Assembly: GCA_963966185.1 (NCBI GenBank)
Contig: CAWZYM010000077.1
Coordinates: forward strand, 30,001 to 94,000
Reading direction: 5' to 3'
From: Rhabditoides inermis
Lineage: Eukaryota; Nematoda; Chromadorea; Rhabditida; Rhabditidae
DNA length: 64,000 bases
The stretch's first letter is position 1, and the number at the start of each line of letters is the position of its first letter. Positions 41,642-56,582 of this stretch are shown here, piece by piece. The translations under genes and the position numbers were made by a program. The notes beneath the pieces were generated by a model. It was not told the origin of the DNA and made no database searches. It saw nothing but the letters and a program-made list of their open reading frames with translations.

Positions 41642-42207
41642 CTAGTCCTTGGAGAAGAAGGGAGCCGAGTCTCGGTTGAGGAGGGTGTGGCAGACCCGGC
41701 AGACGGGGGCGGGCCGGCGGGACGGTCCACAGGGAACGGCCTGCGCCACACACGCACCACAGAACACCTTGCCGCAGTGGTGGCAGCGGGGGCGCGGGCG
41801 GATGCGGGACACGTTGGCACTACACTCAGGACACGAAGACACGTCCTCGTCCCACTGCCAGCGGACCTCCTGAGAGAGAGGGAGGGAGTGAGAGAGAGAG
41901 GGAGAGAGAAGGAGGGGGAGGAGGAGAGAGAAAGCGAGAAGAACACTGACCTGCTCGCTCTGCCGAATCTTCTCGAGCTGAATCTGCAGACTCTGCGACA
42001 ACTGTACAAAGTCCTTCTGCACCTGAAACAGAAGACACAAATCGACAAATCGATAAAATCAATCAATATGCGTACCTGCTCGCTGGTGTCGAGTTCTGCC
42101 TGGAGAGAGTGACAGCGAGCCTTGTAGTTCTGCATAGTCTGCTCCACGGCAGCGCGTTCCGATTGCACCTACAAAGTCTCTCTCCCCTCCTCTCTCTCCC
42201 CCTCTCT

Positions 42208-42242
<35 letters not shown>

Positions 42243-42760
42243 CCCTCTCCTCCTACCTGTGCCACCTGCTGCTCCAGCTCCTCTATCGTCTGTTGCATGT
42301 CTCGGATCTGCCGACTCCGCTGCTCGCTGTTCAGAATCGAATCAGCCGCCGACGACAACTGAGAAACAGACTGTTATGCTCCCAATTCCGAAATTCGAAG
42401 ACTAATGCCCGGAGACGAAGAGTTTGATAAAAAATAACATACTTACCTGACTGATGATTTACCTGATTTGAAAATGGATCACCTGATTTGATTGCTATAC
42501 TTACCTGGCTGTTGGCGACTCCGAGCTGCTTGGATAATTGGTTGATCTGCTGCGTGAGCTCACTCTCCGTCGCCTCCCGAGCAGCGCCGTACTCACGCAC
42601 CTAGGAGGAACGGGTAAACAACAACAACAACAACAAACAAACAAACAAACAACTCTCACCTGTTCCCTGAGCGACGCGCACTCGTTCTTGAGCTCTGCCA
42701 CTTCGTGCTCCCTGCCCGCACGAGACTCGATCAGCTGTTCGCGCCACTGGAACAGGACAC

Positions 42761-42804
<44 letters not shown>

Positions 42805-44088
42805 CTCTCTCCCTCTCTCCCTCCGCCGCACTCACACTGAGCCACTCGAACTGCAGCTTGTCGGTGTCCTGTGGTATCTCGATGGTCTCTGCCCGCATCT
42901 CAGCCGCGGCCGCCCTTTTTCTGCCCAGCACATCCAGGTACTGCTCACTCAGCGACGCCAGCTCGGCCTCCAGCTCCCGATTCCGCGTCTCCAGCTGAGA
43001 GAGCTCCGAGCGAGTCTCTTCCCTACATGTAGTCTTTCGTATCATGTTATTCAAACGCCGAGAGAAAAAAAGAAATACAGTAATCCAACAGAAAATGTAC
43101 AGTGAGAGATGAGGCAAACATCGAGGTGACGTTAGGCTATCTGTATCAAACAACTAGATACTTATGGAGGGCTCTGGTTGTATATAATTCCAACATTTGT
43201 TCTCAATTGATAATCCAATCAACTGTTGTGCTGACCTTGTTGCGTCCGCAGCCTGCTCTGTCTTCTTCATCTCCGCTATGAGTGTGTCAGTGCCGGCCGC
43301 CGCCTCTGATATCACATCCTCGATCGTAGCTGCTTTCTGAATTCACATTACACCTTCGCCTTTGACGAAGTGGGTGATCACATCGTTCCTCTGATCACAT
43401 CGTTTCAGTTGTTTATGATGTTTATGGATAGGTTAATCTATCTCTTTTTCCCCAATCTTTCAAACAGTAACCGATAATTGTACGTATACGATTTTAATGC
43501 AATAATGCAATGACAATGCGGGATATATGGTCAATAGATCAATACTACACTCGCAGTCATTGCAATTAGTGCGGTTCCCCGGGGAGGTGGAGGTGTGCTA
43601 GATTACTATGCGAAGACACTATACGATTAAGTGAAGTGACGTAATAAAGAAAAAATGAAGTGATATGCAATTAAAATGAAAAAAGTGTCATATTCACCTC
43701 TGCCATCTTCTTCTCGAGATCCAGACGGTACTCCCTCTCGGTGGCCAGCTCAGACTGATACCTATCCGAGAGAGCCTTCACTGCCGCCATCTCTTCCTTC
43801 AGCTTCCGCTCGTTGTCCTCAACCGATCAATACATAAATCGATTGAAAATATACTCGATACCTGCATGATGGTGAGATTGGTCTCGTAGTTTTGACACAT
43901 CTCACAAGAGAGCGCAGATGTGTTTGGAGAGACTGGCGCCGAACCCTGTAGCGAAGACGTGTCCTGCAAAAAGAAATCGATATCAGCCAATACGAAACAA
44001 ATCAATATACCTTGGGTGATATGTCAGTGACGTTGAGCTCCGGAATGGCGGCGGTGACATCGCCGACAGATGGAGGCGAGTCAGACAT
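41642..44088 (-). CDS. rabn-5: Rabaptin-5-like Rab effector with C-terminal FYVE-like finger
   Basis: Eleven exons. Rabaptin-5 bridges Rab5-GTP and the exchange factor Rabex-5 on early endosomes. The start is MSDSPPSVGDVTAAIPELNV. A short Cys motif CEMCQNYETNL matches the rabaptin block C-x2-C-x-N-Y-E. A long coiled coil follows. Near the end LQAELDTSEQVQKDFVQLSQ then SLQIQLEKIRQSEQ aligns with the conserved rabaptin Rab5-binding end. After this comes a zinc finger: WQWDEDVSSCPEC, RCHHCGKVFCGAC and CRVCHTLL. It has the FYVE cysteine frame, but the basic lipid-binding patch (usually R-K/R-H-H-C-R) is reduced to RCHHCG, so PI3P binding is uncertain. It lies head to head with the golgin gene across 710 bp. 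Confidence 0.9.
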
Positions 44089-44798
44089 GGTATGCGACGG
44101 GGACGTGTCCAGACACTATCTGCTATCTACAGTGCGGTGCAAAAGAAACAATCACTGCTAGGTCTGAAATATGAATAATAGAAACATTAAAACTTGAACT
44201 TGGAAATGAAAACCAGGAAATATTGCGCACAATGACCCGAAAAGCATTGCGGCCAGCTGATCGACTAGTTTTGCCCGATATGATACTGTATTGACAACAG
44301 AGCATATCAATCATATTTAATATTGAATTTTTACTGATTTTTGAACATATTTCTCATGACATAAATAGCCGTTTATGTTGCATAATGATGATTGGACATA
44401 TAAGTACAATAAAAAAACAAAATTATCAACCAAACCTAAAAGAACTGGCCATCTGAATTATCGTGAACTGACCCATCGCGCTACAGTATGCTCTTCACTC
44501 GTGTTGACGTGTCTGGAGCAGTTCTCTCTGTCATTTCTTGTGATATTTCCATGTTGATTGTTGTGATAATAATTAATTGTTGTTAATTGGGATTTTGATT
44601 ACTCCGTGTTTCATTCAATTTGTTCTGGTATGTTTGTCGATTATTCCATCTGTTCGTTGATCAATTGATTGCAGTGTGTACGTGCATGTTTTGTGATCGT
44701 TACAATCGATGTCTGAATGTTGTTTACCTTTTCCGTCTTAGAAGTGTCACATGTTCTTAGTTTTTTTTTCAGATTGCTATCCGCTTGGTTGGGTTCGA
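44089..44798. promoter_or_regulatory. Divergent promoter region, rabaptin / golgin
   Basis: 710 bp between the two start codons. It is AT-rich, with no exon seen. A TTTTTTTTTCAG at 44761-44772 precedes the golgin ATG by 26 bases and is probably a trans-splice acceptor. Confidence 0.5.
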
Positions 44799-46713
44799 AT
44801 GAGCTGGCTCCGAAACCTGCAGGGGCAGCTCACTGAGCTCGCCTCAGAGGTAAGTCATTTGAATAGTATTCGCTGTTGATGATGTGCATGTTGTGTTGCA
44901 GGTTCTGAATGAAGCAAATGATGTGTTGAACGAGGCTGCGGAGGAAGTGGCCGACCCCGAGTCAGAGCTCCAAGTGGAGAGACGGAAATGCGCCGAGGCA
45001 GAGAAACAACTCGCAATCGAACAGGTGGGTTCAAAGTGACTAGCTGTGCGTCTCATGTATCTCATTCATGTTGAATTTACTGTGCACAGTGTTTAACAGT
45101 TTGACATGGTGATGGTAGTATATTGAGACTTGTGTAGAGCAAGTTGTATGATTGAGGCCAAGTCGGCGGCGGCAGAGGAACGCGCCTCCGCGGCAGAAGA
45201 GCAGTTGTACGCGACTCACTCGGAGATGGACCAGATCGGCACCAAGTACGCCGCCATGATCTCCGGCCGCGACGAGCAGATCAAGAAGATGCAGGTGGAG
45301 CTGGAGCAGCTGCGCTCCGGATGGGCACACTCCGCCCACCCCGACCACGCCCACTCGGATCACGAGGAGGAGGCGCTCAAGCAGCAGGTGGCAGACCTCA
45401 AGAAGGAACTCGCACACTGGAAGAAGCAGGTGAAACAGAACAAGGTGAGTGACATCTATGTATTGTGTTATTGATCGAGTATCCCTTCCAGGAGACTTCT
45501 TCTTCCGGTGTTCCCCAGTCCGAAGTGGACGCGCAGTTGGACGAGCTACGCCGGCAGAAACACGACGAACTCCTCGCACTCGTAAGTCCCGCCCCTTCAA
45601 GTCCCGCCCATTCGGCCTATTTAGATGGAGCAGCACGAGGAGAACATTCACGAGCTGCGCGACAGCTACGAGGAGAAAATCTCAGCTCTCCAGGCACTGG
45701 TGAGTGGGCGTGGCTTGTAGGGGCGGAGTGACGCTGGTGGTTGCAGGCTCCGACGTCGTCGTCTGAATCGGGTAGCGATCTGTTGGATGCTGTGATGATG
45801 GAGAAGGAGGAGTTGCTCGAGGAGAAGAGGAGGCTAGAGAAGATGGTGCGAGTTTTTTTTTAATTTCTCTCTTTCTCTTCTTCTCTTTTTCTCTTTTTCT
45901 CTTTTTCTCTTTTTCCCTCTTTCTCTCCTTCTCTCTTTCTCTCTTTCTCTCTTTCACCTAATTGTACCGTTGGTTGTAGGTGCGCGAGCGTCAGAACCAG
46001 ATCTCTGAGTCGCCCGTGGTGGTTGACTTGGACGACACACAGCGCATGGCAGCTGTGGAGCAGCGTGCAGAGAAGGAGAAGACGGAGCTGGAGCAGCGGG
46101 TGCGGGAAATGGAGGAGAAGCTGGAGGAGGAGCAGGGCAGGCGGGAGGCGGTGGTGCGGGAGAACGAGGAACTCGCGCTGGCATACAACGACCTGAACGA
46201 GGAGTTCGAGGCGTACAAGAGGGAGAACAGGGAGACGACGGGAAACACGGCGGACCTGCACCACAGGATAGGTGGGTGGATAGAGAGAGAGAGAGAGAGT
46301 GGTCCGTTTGCAGACTCTCTGAAGGCGTCTCTGATCGAGTACGAGGAGAGGTACGAGATGTGCAAGCGGGAGAACGCGGAGACGGTCAGGCAGCTCGAAA
46401 GACTGTCGGGTGAGTATTTGAATCTATGTTTTTAAATTTACTTTTATCATGTCTTGTGTCATTTCAAAATCTCGCGTGTTTCAGGTGACTTTGAGCGTCT
46501 TCGCAATGGCTTCGCCGAGGCGCGCTGCAGGACCGCCAACGTCGACGAGCATCTCACTGTCAGTCGTGTTATTGATTGATATTTATTTGATGTTTATCAA
46601 TTATCAAATTTCATTACAGGACGAGGTTGAGAAGCTGCGCGCTGCTCTGCAAGAATCGCGCAACGACAGGGAGAAGCTGTGCGCGGACGTAGATCGGTGC
46701 GTTGTTTGTTTGT

Positions 46714-46753
<40 letters not shown>

Positions 46754-47590
46754 ATGCCATATCATGTTGCAGTTTCCGCGACGTGGTGGGGGAGATTGAC
46801 GTGGAGCTGCGCGCTCTTCGCGAGTCGAACGCGCGTCTCTTTGAGGAGAACGCCCGTCTGGGAGTCGATATGGACAGGTGGGCGTTGTTATTGATTGGTT
46901 TATTTGAGAGAGTTTATCGATTTATCGATTAGGTTCCGTGGGGACGACCTGGCGGACGCTGCTTCTATGCTGGCCCGATCGGAGGCGGGCATCGCAGAGT
47001 TCCGCGCGGACTTCGAGCAGCTGCAGGCGATGCACGCAGAGAGGGAGGCGGAGTGGAACGCTGAGGTAAGCACTATTTGTTTCTTCTTGTTTTGTTGATC
47101 AGCCTGATTCCGAATTCCGAAGTCCGACACGTAATTTTTAGCATGATAAATGAATCTTGAATTTTCTATCTATAGGTTCCAATGTTACGTTTCCAGCGCG
47201 CCGAGCTATTGTCGCAGCTACGCGCTGCTGGTGTGTCTGGATCGGAGGAGGAGGAGGGGGAGAAGGAGGGGGGATGGAACGAGTGGAGGGACGAGACGGA
47301 GCAGACGGTGCGGGTGCGACAGCAGCCACTGCAGGCGGCCAGTGGAGGCTGGGAGGAGGAGAAGGCCGAGCTGGTGGCACGCCTCGAGAGGGCAGAGTGG
47401 GAGAGGAACACGGTCGGTGCACATGGCATTGTCAATCATTGGTTTCATGTTCATGTTATTTGATGTAATGTTTAGTTGATCGACGAGCACCGCCTGACGA
47501 TGACCCGCCTGGAAGTAATGAAGAGTGTGGAGGAGAGGCTGATCGAGGCCGAGAACAGCCTGCACGACATGCATGTCAAGGAGGAGGTAC

Positions 47591-47639
<49 letters not shown>

Positions 47640-50600
47640 GTGAGTGTGTTCTAGGAGGGCGACGGCGTGTCCTCTGTGGCCTCTCTGATCGACCAACTCC
47701 GCGAGGCTCTCAAGGCAAACACCGAGCTGACCGAGGAGTACGACCGACTGCGACAGGACAAGGAGGACGTGGAGAAGGAGATCCAGGTGGGCGGAGTCTA
47801 AGTGGGCGTGGCTAGTTGTCTGTGGTTCAGGTGCGACAGAACTGCATCGACGAGATGATTGTGCAGACGAACACTCTGCAGCAGCAGCACCAGCACATGG
47901 TCGAATCGCTGGCGGCGGTGAGACAGCAGTTGGCTGACAAGGAGAAGGTGAGGGAGGAGACGGTCAGAGACGCGGAGAGTGTTGTGAAAGAGAGAGGCAG
48001 GCCCGCGTCGCGTGCCCACCATTTGCTTTTCGCGGCTGCTGGGCGCCTGGCCAAGGGCGCACTCGCAGATTCTGACTCACAGTACAATTCTCATCATTTT
48101 TTTCCGTAAAAGCCTGGGATTATGCTTTTTTTTAAATGATGTGTCTCCTTTCTGTTTAATATTGCGTTGTTTCTAGGTGATTCTGGAGCAGCAGCAGCAG
48201 ATCTATCATGTGGAGGAGAGGATGAGAGAGGGAGGACCGGGAGAGGGAGGAGGAGGAGAAGGGGAGACGAGTGGAGCAGCCGACGTGGCAGAGATGCGGG
48301 CCAAACTGCGCAGTGCGGAAGAGATGGTCAACTCGCTCGAGAAAGAGAATAACGAGCTTACCGAGAAGGTGCGGGGAATCGAAATTTGTGGTGTGGAAGG
48401 TGTGGTAGTAGCGAACTTGGTGATCACATCTCCCTGTTTCAGCTGTCGGAGGCGGCTGCGTGCGCTTCGCAGTCTCAGATGTTGTCTGCCGACCTGGAAT
48501 ACTCGCAGGAGGTCCTGACTGCTGCCAATGAACAGATGGCAACACTGCGAGAGGAGAGAGACGCGCTGAAGGAACAAGTGCACAACATGCAAGATGCAGC
48601 CACTCTGGCGGCAGAGGAGAGAGCTCTCGTAGATGATCGGCTGGTGGACGTGCAGGCCAGGATGGAGGAGGTGGAGCAGCAGAAGAAGCAGCTGGAGCAG
48701 CAGTTGGAGCAGGCGAGGCGGGAGAGGGAGGAGAGGGAGGGAAGCACGGAGGTCTCGGATGAGCTGGACGCGGCCAAGATTGCACTGGAACAGGCGAGGA
48801 TCCAGGCTGCCAAGCAGGTGAGGTGGCTGGTTTGTTGTTGTTGTTGTATATGGGATGTTGTTCAGATGTCGGTGGAACAAGATCTGCGAAACAAACTGGA
48901 CGAGGAGAGGGAGAAGGCGAGAGGCGGTCTCGAGGAGACTGAGAGGAGATACGAAGACATGGTGAGGGAGGGAGGGAGGGAGAGAGAGAGACTCTATTTA
49001 GATGATCGATATGACGAATCAGTACGCTGAGGCGCGTGCGGCTGCTGACTCCGCCACCGTAGAGCTGGAGACCCTCCGCGAAAAGGTGCGCGATCTGGAG
49101 AAGGCCACGCCCACTCAAGCCCCGCCCACCGATTTGCTCGCGGAGAAGGCGCGATTGGAGGAGACTGTCCAGCTAATGGGACAAAAGATTAACGAGTTAG
49201 AGACGGTGTGTTTCCTCTTCCGTCTACATCATGTGACCACTCATTACAGGCTCTGGCGGAGCAGGCTACCGTGCAGCAGTCTGCTCCCCTGGCGGCTGCT
49301 CCATCGGATGAGGAGACGGAGCAGTTGAGGGAGGAGAAGGCGGGCTGGGAGGCGGAAAGGGAGCAGCTGAGACAGCTGCTGACCGAGAAACACGAGGAGA
49401 GCGTGGGATTCTGGCAGCGGCTGGAGACGACGATGGGTGAACTGGCAGCAGTGCGACAGGAGATGGCAGACAAGGAGGAGAGGGAGAGGAGGGAGAACAG
49501 GTGAGATGACGTCATTGTGGCGTGTGCACACCTGTCGGTTGCAGCTCGTCGTCGTTGGCGGCGGAGAAGCAGTCTGCGGAGCTGCGCCGTCTGCGGGAGC
49601 ACCTTGTGTTGGTGGAGGAGGCGAGCACCCGCGAGGCTGTGGAGGCGGAGAGACGCGAGACGGGGCTGCGGGAGCAGATACGCCTCCTCGAGCAGCGCAC
49701 CACCGCCGCCGCAGACACGGTCGCCGTCAGCAGCCAGCAGTACGCGGTCAGTCATCTCCTTATCATGATCTCTTATCAATGGTGTGTTTTGAGGCGGAGC
49801 TGTCTGAGCTGCGAGGCCAGCTGGAGTGCTCGGAGGCGGCGGCGTCGGAGTGGCGCGAGCGATTCGAGGCTGAGAGGAAGGCGGCGGCGGAGGGCGCGGC
49901 GGCGCTCTCTTCCCTACAGGGGGTGGTGAGGGAACTGGCGGCAGACCACGAGAGAGACGCCGCCACCGCCGGGCAGAGGATGCTGCAGATGCAGGCGCTG
50001 TGCGACGCGCAGGAGAGGGCGGCGGAGGGAGTGCGGGCCGACCTGGCGAGGGCCGAGGAGGAGAGGAGTGTGGCAGAGGACGCGGCGGAGGAGGCCCGCC
50101 AGCAGGCCGAGCGCGCCGCGCGCTGTGTAGAGGAGGTGGGTGTCCCTCTCCCCCCCCCTCTCATCCCCCTTGCAGCTGGAGCAGCAGCTGGACGAGGCTC
50201 GCGCGCCTCACCTGCGTGCCAGGGCGGACGAGTACCGTGTGGACGACGCGACTCTGCGCCAGCTGTTCCTGTCGTACCTGCTGGCGCCGTCGGACAAGCA
50301 GCCCGACATCGCGCTGCTGCTCGCCAGTATCCTCGAGTACAGCGCAGAAGACGTGGAGAAGGTGCGGCAGGCGGTGCGCGCGGCGCCCCACCAGAGGAGC
50401 ACCCACGCCGGGCCCAGTCTCACACAACAGTTCATTCGCTTCCTGGAGGTGAGTGTCTACCTGGTTGTATGATGACTGATTGCTTTGTCAGGTGGAGAGT
50501 GAGTCTGCCCGGACGGCGGCGCGTCTTCCGGTGGATGGCGCCTCGGCGGCTCCGATGCTGGTCGATCCGCTGTCGCAGCCCGCTGCCCCACACGACTCTT

Positions 50601-50662
50601 CCCTCCACACTCTCCTCCGACCTCCCACCCAACCCAGCCCCGGACCCGCGCCTCCCAGCTAG
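44799..50662 (+). CDS. sql-1: Golgin GMAP-210/TRIP11-like, with GRAB domain
   Basis: A long coiled-coil protein of roughly 1,300 residues in more than 20 exons. The start MSWLRNLQGQLTELASEVLN matches the amphipathic lipid-packing (ALPS) helix of GMAP-210. It is followed by blocks aligning with the vertebrate N-terminus (LKQQVADLKKELAHWKKQ; LDELRRQKHDELLALMEQHE). The middle is nearly pure Glu/Arg/Leu heptads. At the C-terminus, TLRQLFLSYLLAPSDKQPDI then ALLLASILEYSAEDVEKVRQ is a GRIP-related Arf-binding (GRAB) domain, followed by a Pro/Ser tail. GMAP-210 tethers curved vesicles to the cis-Golgi via Arf1; the worm homologue SQL-1 also affects ciliary transport. Introns include (TTG)n and (GA)n tracts. 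All visible exons keep phase; a few boundaries in GC-rich exons near 49.5-50.2 kb are less sure. Confidence 0.9.
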
Positions 50663-51532
50663 ATCGTGCCATCTCTCCCATCCCAACCTCTACCTATCTA
50701 GTTGAGCAGTACCCATATGTACTGATCTACCGTACCTAGTTGAGTATACAGTACACCCTTCTCATGAGTGTTGATCGCACAACTACTACTCGCCTGTGAT
50801 GAGCCGTTGCCTTTGAATCGTTTTCGTGTTTAGCTTGTTTCTCGATGTACAGAGCATTATTCAGAAGTTTATTTGGTGCAAAGTGTGTGTATAGAATAGT
50901 TAGTGATAATTTATTCGAGCGTTCTTGGAAGTTATTGGCGTGTAATAAATGCGTGTATGACACGGTTTTGAAGTACTTAAACTGAGAGGTGATGAGAGTG
51001 GAAGTTGAGCGCACGTTAAAATAAGCGAGGTGCAAGGCGTTCCTCGGCCGTATCGCCACTCACTTATCCTTATTCGGAGCATCTCCTCCGCGGAGCCAGA
51101 GAGGTGTTTCGGATTCGTAAGTATAAGTAAGTCAAAATTTTATTAATATGATGCACGTACACATTGTGTATTGCAAACATTCGGCAACGACTTGGTCCTA
51201 TTGCAAAAAACGAAATTCCGCGCGCGAAATTTGACATTGCGAAATACCGTATATTCCGTTTGCATTCAGCTCAACAGTCATTAAAGGAACTCGTGGAACG
51301 ACATGTCGAACTGTCGAACATGTAGAACTGTAGAAGTGTCGACTTTTTCAGGACACCCAGGACACCTCAATACTGTAGTGAGAAGTTCAGCATATTTGTG
51401 CACACTCATTACACCTCTATCTGCACAACAACCGTAAATACTTCAGTCTGTGACGACGCGTTATTTTTTGTTTTTGCTTCTTCTAAAAAAAAGCAAACAA
51501 AATTCATCAACGGTTCAGCATTATATTCTCTA
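50663..51532. other. Intergenic, no gene seen
   Basis: AT-rich 3' flank of the golgin gene; no exon recognised. Confidence 0.45.
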
Positions 51533-51824
51533 ATGGACGATCCAGGGAGCATGTTTGAGTGAGTTGTATTTGGATAGATCGCTTTGTTTCGAAGAGATTT
51601 GCAGGCTCTCTAACTTCTCTCCAACATTCGAACATCGTCACGTATCCGTCCAGGCTAACTACCGAAAGGCATCAGCACAATACAGCACAGTATTTGTATG
51701 TTTTTTGTCGCTGACAATCATCTGCGCTAGCATTCATTTTATGGCCTCTCCAGAAGTCATTGGAGCAGTGTCATTTCCGAATTATGTTGAATTTCGCGCG
51801 GTGCTGTACTTTCTTCTTTTTTGA
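51533..51824 (+). CDS. Small membrane protein, 81 residues
   Basis: Two exons (51533-51558, 51605-51824) join in phase. A polar N-terminal half (MDDPGSMFELSNFSPTFEHR) is followed by one hydrophobic span (VFVCFLSLTIICASIHFMA) and a second weaker hydrophobic end (VLYFLLF) just before the stop. The intron is only 46 bp. A possible acceptor (GGTTCAG) precedes the start. It would sit in an internal or plasma membrane; the family is not recognised. It ends 143 bp before the stop of the converging minus gene. Confidence 0.6.
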
Positions 51825-51966
51825 GTTATAGACATATTCGCAAATCGCTTACTATCGATGCAATTCAAAATTTATTACATATGGTAAACAGAATGTAATA
51901 CTTGTAAGTGATAACGTATAAGTTAAGTTATAAGTTGTAAGCTTCATATCTTCTTCTTTTTCTTCA

Positions 51967-53830
<1,864 letters not shown>

Positions 53831-54058
53831 AGATGCGGCGTGAATGTGACGGTTTGACGCCGGCGGCGCGTTTTTATGTTGCCCAGCAGACGCACATGGA
53901 ACGTGCACGCAAATGTAGTTTTGTCTCGATTCTATACAAAAAATTCGTTCATGGCTCGTTTTGTTTGGAATCACGTGCGCGGCGTCTGGTAGAATGACGT
54001 GCGTTTCGCTGAAGCCTTGTCATCATTCCTAGAGTTTGTTGTACAGTGGAGTGGCTGG
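53831..54058. promoter_or_regulatory. Shared 228-bp promoter of two paralogous divergent genes
   Basis: The start codons of the two Cys/His-rich genes lie only 228 bp apart on opposite strands. The region must hold both transcription starts. No named element is recognised. Confidence 0.5.
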
Positions 54059-55751
54059 ATGTGCCTCGCCCATTCGCCCACCCCTCCCTCGCCCGCCGCC
54101 GTTCTTTCTGAAAAGTGAGTGACTCTTTCTCCCCCCTCTCTCTCTCTCTCTCCCTCTCTCTATCTCTCTCTCTCTATCTCTATCTTTACACCTCGCCTTA
54201 ACACCTCGCCTAAACACCAATCCTTGTTTGCAGGTTGGCGAAGTGCGCCAAATGCTGTGCGGACGCGGCGCACTTCTGCAACGACTGTCGAGCCGCGTTC
54301 TGTCCGCGATGTCTGCGAAACCATCTCGACACCCCTGGCTTCGATATCCACAAGACTCAGGTACAAAAGAAAAGTTTCACAGTCATGGTTATCGGTTGTT
54401 GGTACTGCGTAGCTAGCTGGTCTATGAACACATGCGTATACACTAGTTTGTATCTTGTATGTAGCGCCGCGAATACACTGTGAATCAATCGTAGTTTCGT
54501 AGATAGTTGGCAGGTGGTAGTTTCGCAACCTTGTTCGTACATGTGTAGCGTCGCAAATGCACTGTACAAAGGTGTTGGTGTTGCAGGCAGTGGTGGTGGA
54601 TAGGAGCACGTGCACGTGCCTCCTCCTGCACGCAGCGTCGGCTACCTCTCGTGTCTGCTGCGGTCGCCTACACTGTGGAATGTGCATCCAGCTGTACCAC
54701 TTCGGCCACCAGTCTGCTCCACCCGTCAGTCTCTTCTTCCCATTCCTCATTGCACTCTCCCTCTGCCTCTCACATGTCAAATTTCAGGACACTCTGCCCT
54801 ACCACGCCAACACTGATATCATGGTGCTGAAACAGACGCTGTGGCACCAGTCATGCCAGATCTTGGAGCTAAGTGCGCGTCTGGCGCAGCCTGCCGAGAG
54901 CGTGCCAGGATCGGAGGAGAGCAGCGACAACGATGACGACGACGTGTACGGGAGGTTCATGATGCCGCTCAGTGTGGCGTGCTGCGTGGCTGGGGCTGCC
55001 CCTGTTGCCGTCGTGCCGCTGCTCCCCGACAAGACACTGCTGGACACGATCGTCAGGGAGGCCAAGAGGGCTGGTCACGGAGGGAAGGAGCCGGTAGAGG
55101 ATATGTGCGACACTGTCGGCTCCGAGAAGGCGCTCCAGCAGTCGAACGCCGGTGGCGTGGCTCGGAAGCAGCTGAACGCACAGGAGACGGAGGGCGGTGT
55201 GCGATCCGAGGTACTGTATGCACTACGTATACTGTATGCACCACGTGATTCCATTTTCCGGTTGCAAACGTCGGCGTGGCGCGTGAGTGGAATGGCGAGG
55301 CGGAGACGCGCAGTCGGGCGCATGGTACCAAGTTTGAAGCGCGCGAGCCCAGCCAGGTGCTTGTCTCAGTTATTCCCGGCGACAATGAGCCTTATAGACC
55401 AGTGCTCACTACGATGCGGCACTCGATGAACTACTCGACCCGAGCGACACGCGCTGCATCATCCCTCGGGTACGCAACATATCCAGTTGTCTTCGGAACC
55501 TACAGTACCCATGTTGATTACAGTACTCGCCTCGCGGTTCGCTCATCTACTGGAGAGCAAAAGGGAAGAAAGAGAAGCGCGGTCTCAAGTGGGCGAAGCA
55601 AAAGTCGGCGCAAGAACTGGAAGAGAGAGGATTTCCCGGCAACGCGTGAGTCAGTAGCGCAGACACCAAGTACTGTGGGTCACAAGTAACACTCGATTAT
55701 TTCAGGATGACTGCAGTGAACGAGGCCGCCTCCAAGTACAACATTACCTAG
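54059..55751 (+). CDS. Cys/His-rich (B-box-like) paralogue, no KDKE repeat
   Basis: Exons 54059-54114, 54234-54360, 54587-54724 and 54788-55210 are clear. Later exons (about 55295-55359, 55401-55470, 55532-55647, 55707-55751) chain by phase. The fingers parallel the neighbour: CAKCCADAAHFCNDC, CPRCLRNHLD and CTCLLLHA, CCGRLHCGMC, YHFGH. After this the two genes differ: here a Ser/Asp cluster (SEESSDNDDDD), a mid part with LPLLPDKTLLDTIVREAKRA-like helix, and a C-terminal segment CIIPRYSPRGSLIYWRAKG with KWAKQKSAQELEERGFPG, ending NEAASKYNIT. The exon after 55210 has a weak acceptor (GTGAG or GCGAG), so that junction is uncertain. The pair arose by an inverted duplication around a shared promoter. 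Function unknown. Confidence 0.7.
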
Positions 55752-56542
55752 ACGACTAGGGATTGATATTTTGCTACTGATACAATCTACTGATACAATC
55801 CTGTACTAGTTTTCATAATTGAGCCGACATTATACATCAAATTGTGTTTGATAAATGATGTATTATGATATTATGAACTGATCTGCTCTAAAAAGGGATA
55901 AGTGAAAAAAATAGGGAATTTCCCAATACTTCACGTTTGTGAAACGTAGCTGAACCCCGAAACATACGACGGTAACAAAACAGGACAACAAAGTACAAAG
56001 TGGAACAGTGATTTCTGTCATTTCAAATGAAATAAGTCTTTTTTAGTCATTCGTGAAAAGGCTAACTCTGATTGGTCATTTCTCCACTTGTCGCTATGAT
56101 GAAATTGGGTTACTGTAGATGAAATTCTGAGTACTGTGGGAATGCAAAAAAACCATTTGTCGCAACCGTAGGGGAACGACAGATTGTATGCGACGCGTCA
56201 AGACAGCAACAAGGAGGGAGACATTGTGTCCGTACGATAGTCTGGGTTACTGTACTCTACCGTACTCTCCGCTTACTGTAATCTACCGTATACTCCAGCT
56301 CGACTTCGAAGTAGAATGCGGAAATTGAAGCCGAGTCCCGAACGAGTCTAGCTAGAAACAGTCTTTGCTGAAGGAGGGTTAGGTGGTTTCAATTTTAGTA
56401 ACTGTACTCTCAAAACAGTTCTGGTTACCGTACCGTACTCTTTTAGCTGTGTTGATCCGAACGAGTCTGTTCGAAAAAGGACGCCCATGACGCTTCTATC
56501 TATCAAGGAGAGGACGATGACTACGAAAACGAGGGGTGGGGA

Positions 56543-56582
<40 letters not shown>

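Noticed and set aside
48206..49118. Minus ORFs of 224-320 residues
   Set aside because: Antisense of the golgin coiled-coil exons.
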